Positions 1-12,332 of a DNA stretch of 62,000 bases are shown here, piece by piece. The position numbers and the translations under genes were made by a program. Location: contig CM022678.1 in assembly GCA_012295275.1 (NCBI GenBank), forward strand, positions 20,005,556 to 20,067,555, in the 5' to 3' direction. The stretch comes from Chrysomallon squamiferum. Taxonomy: Eukaryota > Mollusca > Gastropoda > Neomphalida > Peltospiridae. Positions within the stretch are counted from its first letter, which is position 1; each line of letters begins with the position of its first letter. Under the pieces are notes generated by a model. It saw only the letters and a list, made by a program, of their open reading frames with translations, did no database searches and was not told the origin of the DNA.

Positions 1-402
1 AAAGCTTAGGTTCTCACTTTCCCCTTAAACACCACTGTTTTAGCACTGTTAAAATAATGAGAGAGAGAGAGAGAGATATGATATACAACCATAAAGGATT
101 ATTATTGTTCATTTTTCTACATTTAATTAATGCTAATAAAAAAATAAAAAAAGAAGGATGTTTGATGTTGTGTCTCCAAGGTTCTCAGTACAAACTCATA
201 AACTTGGGATTCAGGGCATCTGGTGAGTGGATTTCTGTCCATGCAGTGGTTTGGACTTGTCAAACAAAAAGGTTATTGTCTTCTGGTGGTAGACTTTTCA
301 CTGATGACTAATTCTGAAATCTTCTTGAAAAGAATTAAAAAAAGAAGGCATATTAAAAAATAAAGAATGTAATTATCCATTGATTCATCTTTCTTAAGAC
401 CA

Positions 403-427
403 TTTTTTTTTTTTTTTTTTTTTTTTT
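403..427. repeat. Poly(T) tract
   Basis: Uninterrupted run of about 25 T. The rest of 1-560 is AT-rich sequence with a short GA tract at 59-75 and nothing else recognisable. Confidence 0.9.
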
Positions 428-639
428 AAGCTTCTCCTCAATTATCTGTGCATTGCTTTCTAGCTCCATCCTTCCAGATAATATTTAATTAAAAATTAAC
501 AGTAAAAAAAAACAATTAAAAAAAGATGATGAAGTAAATTATAAAACTAACTTAATTTAAACCAGCCATTTCTTTCTATAGTCAGCTTTCCATCCATCTG
601 TTTTTCACCTTCTCTCATTCCATACTTCATACACCCATA

Positions 640-799
640 CTTTCAACCACCCCTCTGCCCAATATCCATCATTCATCCCTCTGTCCATCCATCCTTCCAC
701 TGAACTATCCGTCCATTTATCAGTCTATCATCCTTTTATTCATTCATCCATCTATCCATCCTTTTCTTCATCCATCCATCCATCCATCCATCCATCCAT
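640..799. repeat. CATC-rich tetranucleotide repeat
   Basis: Imperfect CATC/CATT/TCCA repeats that become a perfect (CATC)n run at 769-799. This is a decayed microsatellite with an intact end. Confidence 0.85.
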
Positions 800-1210
800 T
801 GGTTTTAATTTAAAAAAAAAATGTCTAAAAAGGAAATTGCTCTAACAGGTGGTACTGTTAAGAAACTTAATGACATAAACTTTAATCTGTGGCTACATTT
901 AAAATAAAAAAAAAAGAAAAAACTCCACATAACTGAATAAGCCTTTATTTTGTTTTTATCACATTCTTAGAATTGCTGGCATATCTAACTGTCTCAGCTG
1001 GCTGAAACTTGGTCTTAAAGTGGTAAAATATGAGTTACAGAAGTTATATACGACTTACACATGCTGAAAGGTTACGCAACCAACATACACAGCTGCCTGC
1101 ATTAGTCCTCATTTTAAATATTTTCCTGGGTTATATATATATATATATATATATATACATTACATAAATTTGCTGGGAACTGCTTTTTGTAAAAGACATA
1201 GATATAAATT

Positions 1211-1419
1211 CTTTAATTATTTTACCACTAGCTGTTTTTCTATCTTTACCCTATTTAATAATCTATCTTATTGCCCCTAATTCTTTTCTCTCTCTCTGTT
1301 TCTTTGTTGTTGTTTTTGTTGTTCTCTTTCTCTTTTCTTTATCTATTTGAAATATTTCTCTCTGTTTTTAGTCTCAATTTCTTTTTATCTTTTTTCTGCT
1401 TCTCTCTTTTTCTCTCTTT

Positions 1420-1457
<38 letters not shown>

Positions 1458-1490
1458 TCCACACACATTCTCACATACAATGAAACCCAC
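1211..1490 (+). repeat. Dispersed repeat, copy 1 (inverted partner at 7355-7634)
   Basis: About 210 bp of pyrimidine-rich sequence, from TTTAATTATTTTAC through TTATTGCCCCTAATTC and GAAATATTTCTCTCTG, followed by a (CT)n run at about 1427-1454 and a weaker matching tail. The reverse complement of 7436-7634 matches it nearly base for base over the core, with only small indels. The shared order (unique core, then CT run, then tail) suggests a mobile or segmentally duplicated unit rather than chance low complexity. Its class is unknown. Confidence 0.75.
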
Positions 1491-2246
1491 CTGTAACACA
1501 AACACTTCAGTTTATACATATTAATGCAGATAAATGGACAGACAGACAGACAGACAGACACAGAAATGCATGCAAACTGGATTTAAATAAACAAATACGT
1601 ATATATATTACATATTATTCATCAACACACAAACTCACATATACACTTATAAATTGCATCTTGTCACCTTGCTGAAACATATATTTAAATAAACTAAATA
1701 TATATTCCACATAAAAAAATCTGCATTTTAACACATAGATCTATCATTCAGTTAAATGACGTTCATTGTGTACAGTGATCGTAATGTTACAAACGTTGCC
1801 TACATTGTGACAGCGGCATTCATTTATTAGTGACAGAGCTTTACGACTCTACCACGACAGCATCGCACAGATATTCATTTGTTGCTGATGAAACTTTACA
1901 AGACTGTGACACACAAAATCGCATACATATTCATTCATTCATTCATTGTGGACCGAAGAAGCTTTATACGTATGCATGACGCACTGGTTTGCTCAATTTG
2001 TCATTCATTTGCGAGTGAATCACTGCAGTCTGTCTGTGTGTGTGACAGTTTAAAAGTTTCCTGTCATTACTCCCAGCCTCTGTGATAACACAGAGTGTGT
2101 TTGTGTGTTGTTGGTAATCAGAGGGGATGAAAAGTCGGAAACTCTCCCACTGTGTTTTTTTTTATATACATCATTATACGTCAGTGAACACAATAAACAG
2201 AGCATGTCACTAGCTGGGTGGAAACAGGCGACGTCCATTCACATTT

Positions 2247-2492
2247 TATAGTTATTGTTATTGTTATTACTGGTGCTACTACTGCTATTATTATTATAAT
2301 AATTATTTTTATTATTATTGTTATTGTTATTATTATTATTTTTTGTTATTATTACTACTACTAGTACTATTATTATAATTATTATTATTATTGTTATTGT
2401 TATTGTTACTGTTATTTTTATTATTTTTTGTTATTATTACTAGTACTAGTACTACTACTGCTAATATTATTATAATTATTTTATTATTGTCA

Positions 2493-2542
<50 letters not shown>

Positions 2543-2546
2543 GTTT
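2247..2546. repeat. Compound ATT/GTT/ACT trinucleotide repeat
   Basis: About 300 bp of imperfect trinucleotides (TTA, TTG, CTA) with a perfect (TTA)n block near 2500-2541. Open frames here are poly-Leu or poly-Ile artefacts. Confidence 0.9.
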
Positions 2547-2599
2547 TTGTTGTTATTGTTATCATCATCATCATCATTATACTTATTCTTGTAAAAATT

Positions 2600-3753
2600 G
2601 ATTCATTCATACCTATTGTAATGATGGTTCCTCCTTTTAAAAACATTTTCTGATAGACTTGACAGATCCTGTGTGTACATCCAGCAAGTTGTGAACCCTG
2701 TTTTTTTAATTTTATTGTTTTAATTAATGAGATATTCCAGTCTTCTGAAATTTTGGATCCCTCTGAATAGACAAATACAATGGATCTAACCATTTACATA
2801 GTCTTCAAAATTCAGCTTCTTTTATCTTAAAGAATTATAAAAATGTATATATTACATTGAATGTCCCCTCCAATTTTCTGAAGTTATTGATCTGCTCTCA
2901 GATGCTTGTATTATTTATTATCTACTAATTCCACGAATCTTGTATTTTCTTTATGTTAATTAAATATTAATTCATTCCATATTGCATAGACATGTGGGAC
3001 ACAACTTCAAATAAATTAAATATGAAATATTAAACATGCAGAAATAAGAACGTTATTATGGAAAAGCCCTGGAGAAATGTTTTATTTTTTATTTTTCACC
3101 AGGTAAATTTTGGATTGGTCTGGAGAATCAGCTGTTTATTTTGATTATGAAATTTTAAAATGATAAATTATGAGCTGAATGATGTTTTCTTGTTTTAAAA
3201 AAAAACAAAACATTTGTAATCAGTTTAGCTTATTTTCACATTATCATGAACATGTGATATTTGTTTGTTTAGCCATTTTGATTATAGTTAGACAGTTGTG
3301 ACAGGAAAACAACAAGAAGAAGAAGAAAGAAAAAAAGAAAGAAAATAAAACCCCGACTAATACGTCTCTTGTGTCTGTCTGTCTGTCTACCAGCAGACAA
3401 AATTATTAGATTTCTCTTCTTTGAATTTTACTGTTTTATCAGTGTTTATGTTTCTTTAAATCCTTTGTTCTCCTTTTTTGTCTAGTGTAATCTATTTTCC
3501 CTTTCTAAAACGCTTTCTCCATTTTTATCTGACCAATGCATCACTGTCCCCATTATTTTAATTAGCATAACCATAAACAGGTTTACTTTATATATTTTAT
3601 TTATGTTCACTTGTACCATCATTAATCACTGTGTACACAACCACCCACAGTTTTAGTGTTAACCCCTTTTAGAGCAACACACATTTCCCAGTGCCAGATA
3701 CTTTTGGGAAAATTAGCTATTTTTACACCCACTGTATGGAAAACAAGTGTGTT
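2600..3753. other. Unremarkable AT-rich sequence
   Basis: No exon, tandem array or mobile-element hallmark is seen. A short AAGA-rich patch lies at 3313-3350 and a (TCTG)n patch at 3374-3390. Confidence 0.5.
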
Positions 3754-4057
3754 ATGTCATGATATCTCACCAACATCAGTATTGTAACATGTCAAGATAT
3801 CTAAACAACAGCAGTATTGTAACATGTCAAGATATCTAACCAATGGAAGTATTATAACATGTCAAGATATCTAACCAATGGAAGTATTATAACATGTCAA
3901 GATATCTAACCAATGGAAGTATTGTAACATGTCAAGATATCTAACCAACAGCAGTATTATAACATGACAGGATATCTCACCAACAGCAGTATTGTAACAT
4001 GACAGGATATCTCACCAACAGCAATATTGTAACATGACATGATATCTTGCTAACGGG
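3754..4057. repeat. 35-bp minisatellite, about 8.7 copies
   Basis: Copies start at 3754, 3789, 3824, 3859, 3894, 3929, 3964, 3999 and 4034 (partial), an exact 35-bp period. Each contains the palindrome GATATC inside ATGTCAAGATATCT or a close variant. The copies fall into subtypes (CCAATGGAAG versus CCAACAGCAG), showing local expansion of blocks. Confidence 0.95.
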
Positions 4058-5082
4058 GCTGAAAGGGTTACTGGTCAGCTGGGAGTGGAGTAGCTAGTTT
4101 TATGTAATCTGCGGCATGGTGACCACTTGAAGAGACAAGTTTGATTGAGATTTATTTCACTGAGTTTATAGGAGATTTATGAGAATTTCTGAGTCAAGTT
4201 GTATAAACTTAATACTAGAATATAACCCAGTTATTTTAAAAGTATGTTCAGAATGTTCTGAAGGTTTAGTGTAGGTTTTGATGAATATGAAACTATTTAA
4301 TACATGTTTGTCTGTTTGTGAAACTCAGTAACTTTCTATGTATGTGTGTATGTGTCTCTGTGTATGCATGTTTGTGTCTGCTTGTCTGCATGTCCACATT
4401 TCTGTGTATCTGTCTTGTAATAGATAACAAAACTTGACTCCTTTTCCTCTTTTTTTTTTTTTTTTTTTTTTCCCCCTTTTACTTTGGCTTTTTTCTGTAT
4501 CAGTATTATCTGTATTTTCTTTCAGGATTTGTATTACAAAACAAGATCAGAAAACTGTCTTCCTCAGTTTACACATCTGACTTTTCTCCATTCCGACCAG
4601 TACTCAATGACAGATTTAATTACCCAGTCATCTTCAATTTACCCTTTTTGGCCTTTTCCAATTCTAACCAGTGCCCTGTCACAGATTTTTTTCAAAGATT
4701 GTGGGTATTGCCTTTCCTTTCCATTTTGTCTCTGACCACTGAAACACGCCAGTCAGTGATATGTGCATCTATCTTTCCTTTTTATCTCTTCTCCTATCTA
4801 TCCTTCAGTCTCTCTCCATCTGTCCCACAAACATTTCCCCCACCCCACAGATAAGCATCTCTGTCAACATGTATGATGAATTGTTTGTGTGGCGGACAGA
4901 ATGCTCTGGTTAATCACATTTGTCTGCGTTGAAAAGGAAAACGATGAAACTGTTGTGCGTGCGTGTTCATGCGAGATCCAGCTCAACATGAAAAGCTGCT
5001 GTCAGGGAAAGGAATATTAATGATTTATGTTCCGAGATGAAAAATGATTTTACATTTTCCTTATTTATCTTTTCCTTCTTCT

Positions 5083-5118
<36 letters not shown>

Positions 5119-5290
5119 TTACAATACTGCAATATTTCATATTAGTGGAGCTTTTTTGAAAATATAATTTTAATTTTTTTACTTGTTAATGCATGTTTTG
5201 TTTTTTTGTTTTTTTTATAGGAATGGCCATGTATGAGAACTAAATTAGATAGTTCATGTGAAAATTAGTTATTGTCGCTCTCTGTTTCTC
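4058..5290. other. AT-rich intronic sequence with two poly(T) runs
   Basis: Poly(T) at about 4451-4471 and 5086-5116, plus scattered TATG/TGTG repeats near 4330-4400. Open frames in 4480-4860 have no recognisable domain and are pyrimidine-rich. Confidence 0.5.
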
Positions 5291-5301
5291 TGCATCACAG
5301 A

Positions 5302-5437
5302 ATACACACACACACATACACACACAGAAACACAAAGAAATGGAGAGAGAGAGAGAGAGAGACACACACACACACACAAATACAGACAGAAACACAGAGA
5401 GAGAGAGAGACAGAGAGACAGAGAGAGAGAAAGAGAG
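5302..5437. repeat. Compound CA/GA microsatellite
   Basis: Alternating (CA)n and (GA)n blocks with ACAGAGA interruptions. Confidence 0.9.
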
Positions 5438-5703
5438 AAGAATAGGTATTTCTTGTTTAAAGACATTAACCCACCAAGGAATAAAATACTTGACAACGAG
5501 CGATGTAAAAACAGCACTGTTAGCAGCAGGTGAAAATTGTGTTTTAAATATTTAATGAGAGTCGCTGGCACAAATCCATTTCCTTACTTGCAACCATTCA
5601 ATTTTCTCCTCTTTCCTGACTCCCATTAGCCTCCTGGAAACAAGCAGTGTATTCACTCCCCTTTACTTCATTAAGTATGACACACTACACTTTACTTCAT
5701 TAG

Positions 5704-5706
<3 letters not shown>

Positions 5707-5738
<32 letters not shown>
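5707..5738. repeat. Poly(A) tract
   Basis: Run of about 32 A. No transposon tail signature was recognised next to it. Confidence 0.9.
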
Positions 5739-5740
<2 letters not shown>

Positions 5741-6127
5741 AAGATGAAAAATCAAAGAAGGTGATAATTAAAATGTCACCAGAGTTTCTAAACAGTGTAT
5801 GATAATATTGCTTCATTTTAATTTTGGAAAGTAATGGGAGTTTTTGCAGTAGTTTTGAAATAGTCTATCAAAATATTACTTTTTGTTAGAAAGTTGATGA
5901 TTAACATTTTTCAGGATCTTTTGAAAAAAAAAGTACTTGAAATATTACTTCATGATAAAAGACGATTTATTTTTAACTTACTGAACACACACAAACATTT
6001 TTTTCTTGCTGAGTAAGCAGATAATTAAAATGGTGTTAGAGAGATTTTCTTCCAGAATATTTATCACAGGTGCTTGCATGTAACAGAAACATGGGATTTT
6101 GTACTGGATTTGAAAACAGTTACAATA

Positions 6128-6128
<1 letters not shown>

Positions 6129-6211
<83 letters not shown>
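6129..6211. repeat. (TG)n-(GA)n compound microsatellite
   Basis: A (TG) run of about 32 bp passes directly into a (GA) run of about 48 bp. The same TG-to-GA transition recurs at 23711-23798 and 57587-57708. A second imperfect TG/TATG repeat follows at 6265-6400. Confidence 0.95.
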
Positions 6212-6214
<3 letters not shown>

Positions 6215-6670
6215 GATGAATATGTACATAAACATATGGATGGATATATAATTATTGAAGTTGCATGTGTGTGTGTGTGTATTTGTATACAAGTATACAA
6301 GTATACATTCAAATGTATGTTTATGTGTGTATGTCCATGTGGATGCATATATGTGTGTCTATGTGTATGTATGTGTGTACTGTTTGGTGTATGTATGTGT
6401 ATTTTTTGATTTACTAGACAATTCTGTGGACATTTACACCTGTCAGGAGTTTGTGAAGTACACACCTGTGTTTACCTCCTTAATTACAGGTAACACAAAA
6501 CATTTCTCTCACACCTGAACATAATACCTACATTTATTTGACAGTATTCACTTACATCTTATTAACAGTCAGTTATTAGATGTCAAACAATAGATTTCAT
6601 CAAAGGAAGAATTCACTGTCATCATTCCAAATTCTTGTCATATTAATTAACAGCAAGGCTCTTTTACATA

Positions 6671-6732
6671 GATTGAGTATAGGGAGGAAAGCAAGCAGTA
6701 TGATTGAGTATAGGGAGGAAAGCAAGCAGTAT
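6671..6732. repeat. Perfect 31-bp tandem duplication
   Basis: Two identical 31-bp units beginning GATTGAGTATAGGGAGG, at 6671-6701 and 6702-6732. Perfect identity implies a recent duplication. Confidence 0.95.
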
Positions 6733-6889
6733 GATATTCAAAAAATCAGTTGTGCAGCTCTGGCTGGAACAGGAAAAAAAACTATTTTCCTATTTGTAAT
6801 CTGCTTGTATAATACAAAATCATTTTATATATATATATATTTGCATTGTGTGTGAGTATATGAATGAACAAATTTAAAAAATATAATAT

Positions 6890-7030
6890 TATTTGTAGTA
6901 GTAGCAGTAGTAGTAGTAATCCTAATTGTAGGAGCAGTACTACTACTATACAGTAGAAGTAACAAGCAGCAGAAGTAGTAGAAGAAGGAATAACTGTAAT
7001 AGTAGTAGTAGTAGTAGAATTAATAATAGT
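6890..7030. repeat. Imperfect TAG trinucleotide repeat
   Basis: GTA/GCA/TAG triplets, interrupted. Confidence 0.85.
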
Positions 7031-7354
7031 AGATGTAGCAGTACTATTAAAACTGAAATAGTAAGGCACACAGTTTTGGTTACTTGGCTCAGTCTTTCAT
7101 GGTTTGTGTTGAGGTGGAAGGTCAAGAGGAAATATTTGGCAGAAATATTTCTGGAGCCCTCCAGAGGATTTTGAAGTGCTGCTTCTGTTTGCTTCCAGTG
7201 TTTGTCCACTTTTTAACACTGTGTGCATGCTGCTTTCAAAATTCAGTTAATAAATATAACCAACAAACAAGACTGTACATTCCTCAAGTCTAGCAACATA
7301 AACAAGCGTAACTCTCTCATATGTGACATTTTCCATTAGTTGTGTAATATTATG

Positions 7355-7372
7355 TGAGAGAGAATGTGATAG

Positions 7373-7440
<68 letters not shown>

Positions 7441-7634
7441 GGACAGAAAAAAAGCAGAAAAGATAAAAAGAAATTGAGACTAAAAACAGAGAGAAATATT
7501 TCAAATAGATAAAGAGAAAGAGAAAGAAAAACAACAAAGAAACAGAGAGAGAGAAAAGAATTAGGGGCAATAAGATAGATTATTAAATAGAGTGACAGGT
7601 AAAGATAGAAAAACAGTGTAAAATAATTAAAAAA
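7355..7634 (-). repeat. Dispersed repeat, copy 2 (inverted partner of 1211-1490)
   Basis: The reverse complement reproduces the core of copy 1, including TTATTGCCCCTAATTC, followed by a longer (GA)n run at about 7379-7434. The two copies are 5.9 kb apart in opposite orientation, so transcripts of this intron could in principle form a 200-bp duplex. Confidence 0.75.
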
Positions 7635-7750
7635 TTTAACACAGAAATAAGACTTTTTTTCTTTTTTTTCTTAAAGGGACAAATTAATATATAGTTTTAG
7701 ATCAAACTGGTCTGTTTTGATGCATATTTGTGTAAAAATATCTAAATAAA

Positions 7751-7786
7751 GTGTGTGTGTGTGTGTGTTTTTGTGTGTTTGTGAGT

Positions 7787-7847
<61 letters not shown>

Positions 7848-7866
7848 TGTGTGTGTGTCTGTGTGT

Positions 7867-7898
<32 letters not shown>

Positions 7899-7924
7899 CT
7901 GTGTGTGTGTGTGTTTGTCTGTGT

Positions 7925-7958
<34 letters not shown>

Positions 7959-7980
7959 CTGTGTGTGTGTGTGTGTGTTT
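7751..7980. repeat. Long (TG)n array with regular CTG interruptions
   Basis: About 230 bp of TG, interrupted by C at roughly 8-10 bp intervals in several places (TGTCTGTGTG). This suggests expansion of an interrupted unit. Confidence 0.95.
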
Positions 7981-8109
7981 TATTACTTTGTTCTCTGTGA
8001 CCCGTATGTTTTCTAGCACTACATGTTTGTTTTTGTAGACTAACAAAATGTTTATTTTTATAGTGTGTAAACATATATTTATGTATGTGCACACAGGCAG
8101 AATGCTCTG

Positions 8110-8720
8110 TAAATACATGATAATTGGTTTAACAGTGTTTTTTTCTTACTACTGTGTAAATAACTAGATATATTTAGTTTTTTCAGTGTATGTGTATACA
8201 AGTAAAAACAGATACAGTATTTTAATGTTAAATACTGTTAATACTAGTTATTATTTTAACAGTGTTTTACAATGAGCTTGTTATACTATATAAGTAAATA
8301 CATAGTTACTTATTACAAGCTGTATTTATACTTACAAGTCTAATAGTATATATTAACAAGATATATGTATTAATATTAAATTTGTAGTTATTTTAACAAT
8401 GTTTTATATGGATTAGTATACTGATATAAGTAAATACAGAGTTACATTTTAAATACTGTTTTAATGTTAAATATATCATTTTAACAATGTTTTATACCTG
8501 TATATTGAGGTAAATAAAAATTAAGGTACAGTTCAGCAGTACTTTGATGCTACATAGTGTAAATATATAGTCTTTATTTTAACAGTGTGTTACATTGAAC
8601 TTATATATAGCTGTAAGTGAATATGTAGTTTGACAGTAGTTTGACAGTAGTTTGACAGTTGTTTAATGTTACACAGTGTAAATATTTATAGTTATTGCCT
8701 CAGCTCTATTTATAGTAACA
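8110..8720. repeat. Decayed tandem array, unit about 110-130 bp
   Basis: The phrases TTTTAACAGTGTTTTACA, ATATAAGTAAATACA and TTTAATGTTAAATACTG recur in the same order about five times with heavy divergence. A perfect triple TTTGACAGTAG lies at about 8629-8660. Confidence 0.65.
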
Positions 8721-9039
8721 TTACTTTAAATATTGTTCCTGATATAAGTAAGAATAACAGTTAAATGTCAAAATAAAATAAAATAATAAAAATAAAAATA
8801 AAAAATAGAGTTAAAAACATCTGGGCACTGCAGTTGGTTGTGATGTAGACTTGGGTTTGTTTTTAGTAGTGTCAGAAAAAAACAGTCATGTATATATAAC
8901 TTCACTTGTGAAGGTTCCTAGATACGAAGAGGCAAAATAGTGGTGTTCATATGTTTATATAATTTTATTTTATTGTTAATTTCTTACTAATAATGGTAAC
9001 TTACATAAACTTAGAGAATAAAGAAATATATTTTTAAAA

Positions 9040-9067
9040 TTATTATTACTATTATTATTATTATTAT

Positions 9068-9116
<49 letters not shown>

Positions 9117-9117
9117 T
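9040..9117. repeat. (ATT)n-(AGT)n microsatellite
   Basis: ATT repeats pass into a perfect AGT run of about 45 bp. Confidence 0.9.
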
Positions 9118-9781
9118 TTTTGTTTTTAGAGACTTTTATTTAATACCCCTCTGTATGTTTTAACAGTATGTTATTATTATAATCAGTACAAGTTCACCTG
9201 GTTTGTTTTGTTTGAGGTGATGGCAGTAATCAGAATGTGTACAACACAGTGACAGTTTGATTATAATTTTCTTTCCACTTGTACCTATATTTTTTATTTA
9301 TTTATTTTTTTACTTGTCACACAGTTTGGCAGTTTGCACCAACACCCAAGCTTGTTAAAATACGTGTAAAAATAAAGTGATTAACAACCCATGCTCAGGT
9401 TTTTGGGTGTGGATCGTATTTACTAAGTTTTTTCCTGTTCCAACTTGTTGCTCATAATTGATGAGTAAAGATAACACATGGAAGGGGGAGTAGATTTTTT
9501 TTTCAGTTAATATTTTACAGGAAAAAAAAAAGCTGTTGGTTGTGTGATCTTTTGTGTTCTTTTATGGTGTTTTTTTTTTTTAATGTATGTGTATGTGTGT
9601 CTGTGTGAATGAATGAATGAATATGTGTATGGTACATATAGTAGTTACATTTATGATTTTATTTTTTATTTTCTTATCTCTGCTGATCTATGCAGAATTT
9701 TTTTTTTTTTTTTAAATTTTTGCTTTGCATAACAATAACATGCCACATTACACAACAACTGATGCATGTCATTCATCAGAC

Positions 9782-9785
<4 letters not shown>

Positions 9786-9814
<29 letters not shown>

Positions 9815-9856
9815 TCACACACACATACATACATACACACATACACACACACACAG
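9786..9856. repeat. (CA)n microsatellite with CATA interruptions
   Basis: Imperfect CA/CATA repeats followed by ACACAGAGATATAT. Confidence 0.9.
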
Positions 9857-9904
9857 AGATATATCTATAATCAGCAGATTTCTGAATTTTTATTTTTTCG
9901 GGTG

Positions 9905-10270
9905 GTGATAACCTCAGGGGCAGACAGTGTAACTGAACCCCGAGCAGTTTACAATTCACACAGAATGTCTTTGTGGCTGGTGCTGAGAATATTGGGAGCA
10001 GGCTGCTTACAGCGAAGCTAATTTTTACTCTTGTTGCAGCGACAATAACTCCGATGTTACCCCCGACTGTTTGACATTGTCCCCAGCCAAAAGACTAAGA
10101 TTCCAGTGGATAATCTCTCCCTGTTGTCGTACACTACTCAAAACTGATACCATTCCTCAAGTGTTTGCTTCCCACCCATTGATAAGTTGTTTTTTTTTTT
10201 TATCGGCTTTAAGACTCAATTATGTTTCGTCCGTCACTGAGGTGTTTTTTTTTTACATGTGACTGCGAGG
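9905..10270. other. Higher-complexity, higher-GC island in intron 1
   Basis: This 360-bp stretch lacks simple repeats and is more GC-rich than its surroundings. No protein homology was recognised in six frames. Possible conserved non-coding or regulatory element, inferred from composition only. Confidence 0.3.
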
Positions 10271-10394
10271 TCGAATGAACGAGGATTTTTTTTTTTTTTA
10301 AATATTTTTTATTGATGCTGAATAGCTGACACTGTGGGGAGGGAGGTGCTGAAGGGGGTGGATTTGTGATTTGTCTGTCTGTGATAAGCTAATT

Positions 10395-10830
10395 TCTGAA
10401 ATATATAAAATATAAATGTGCGTTTATATATAGACACATACACATATATACATACATACAAAACCTACATACTTATATACATACATATATACATACATAT
10501 ATAACATACCTATATACATAAATACAAAAATACATATATAAATATATGTAGATATTATATACATACATGCATACATACATGCATGCACATTCATTCATAC
10601 ATACATACATACATACACATTCATTCATACATACATACATACATACATATACATGCAGTCTTACAGATATGTATAAATACACACATATACATATATGTGC
10701 ATATGCATACACACATGAATATATATTAATTATGTACACGTATTTGTATGCACTAACAAAAGTGTACACACACATACACACACACATTCACACACACGTA
10801 TATATGTATATATAAAGAAATATACCAAAC
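10395..10830. repeat. ATAC/ACAC/ATAT tetranucleotide-rich block
   Basis: Imperfect (TACA)n and (CATA)n, with two copies of CACATTCATTCATACATA at about 10587 and 10617. Confidence 0.85.
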
Positions 10831-11256
10831 ACACACAAACATGCACACATTACAACTGTCAATAACTTCACTTCTACATATGAGTTACAATCAAACTGAC
10901 AACATGTTTTCTGTATCCCCACTCCCACACACAAAACATATTTGAACAGCCCTTAAGCAGGCAGTTGTCTAGTCTCCAGTTTTATTGCCTGTCTGTAATC
11001 TGCAGTGATCATGTGATGTCTGGACAGTGGGCAGTTCATAGTGGTCACACAGAGATGAGAATGTTTACACAGAGATGTGTCAACACTTGGCTCAAGATTG
11101 CTCTTAGACATGGATGATAATTGGTACACTTAAGTCTACACAGCCTGAGGATTGAAAGACATTACTGTCACTTAGGCTGTTCTTTGTGATTAGTGGATGT
11201 GTTTTTATGTACTTTGATATAATTAAATAAACAGTATGACAAAGGGTTTGAGTATG

Positions 11257-11262
<6 letters not shown>

Positions 11263-11342
<80 letters not shown>

Positions 11343-11660
11343 AGAGAGAGAATGAAAGTGAAGAATAAAGTAAATAAAGAGAAAGATGTAAAAATGAAAA
11401 TGAGAAAGTAGAGAGAAGAGAAGAATTGAGATAGCTGATGGAAGGAAAGAAGAAAGAATGAAGTGAAGAATAAAAACAAAAGATGTTAAAAATGAGAAAG
11501 TTAAAAAACAAGAAAAGAATTGAGATATCTGATGGAAGGAAAGAAGAAATAATGAAGAATTGAGAACCAGAAAGTGACAGAAATGATGAAGTGAATGAAA
11601 GAAAAACAAAAGTGAAAGTAATAAAATGAGAACAAGGGGGGAAAAAAGAAAACGAAAGTG
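11263..11660. repeat. (GA)n tract and purine-rich tandem duplication
   Basis: A (GA)n run occupies about 11263-11340. It is followed by two diverged copies of about 110 bp, each ending GATGGAAGGAAAGAAGAAA (about 11436 and 11531). The whole 400 bp is almost pure purine on this strand. Confidence 0.8.
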
Positions 11661-11688
11661 AAAGTAAAATATGCTTTTATCATTTTCA

Positions 11689-11691
<3 letters not shown>

Positions 11692-11735
<44 letters not shown>
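11692..11735. repeat. (CA)n microsatellite
   Basis: About 44 bp of perfect CA. Confidence 0.95.
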
Positions 11736-11737
<2 letters not shown>

Positions 11738-11879
11738 CTGTTAAATCAAGTGTCATTATTAATACTTCACTTGTTAACAAACTTCCTACCTGTTCAGTAA
11801 ACAACAGCTGACTCTTGTTTCGTTATCAAGAAGCGAGTCTTAATATGAAATACAAGAATTATACTGGGATTCAAATATC

Positions 11880-12295
11880 TCTCTGTCAAAATGTTATCTA
11901 ATGTTTGGTGTTTGCTTTCCAAATTGGCCAACTGTATTGAAATATAAAAGTACCGAGTGTTATCAAAGGTTTTGTATGTTTTGTTTCAAAACTGCATAAC
12001 AGCATGTTGTAAGGGAAAAACAAAGATAAACTGTAGCTGTCAAATGTTATCGGTATTTTTCTATATTTTATTCCAAAGTTTTGCAGCTACAGAAAGTGTT
12101 AAAGATGCTAGAATATAGCTGTTCACTGTTGTTCATTTTATGTTTCGTTTCAAAACTTCTTGGCTATACAAAATATGAAGAATGTTTGTTGTTAAAGTGT
12201 TTCATTTTGAAACCAGATAACTTTATTTATTATTAATGATATTTTATTTTTGAAAAACACACACACACACACAAAACACACAGACATATAAATGC

Positions 12296-12332
<37 letters not shown>

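Noticed and set aside
7702-8118. Long open frames on both strands (His-Thr or Cys-Val repeats)
   Set aside because: Translations of a (TG)n array; the same applies to the frames around 6064-6518, 35274-35754, 55056-55268 and 57496-57898.
10040-10262. Acceptor-like TTGTTGCAG followed by an open frame of about 70 codons
   Set aside because: The translation has no similarity to the EXT1 region expected before 24486 or to any family I recognise, and poly(T) runs occur inside it.
11104-11804. A 193-codon minus-strand open frame rich in Ser-Leu and Phe
   Set aside because: It is produced by (GA)n, purine-rich duplicated sequence and (CA)n. No domain or compositional sign of a real protein.
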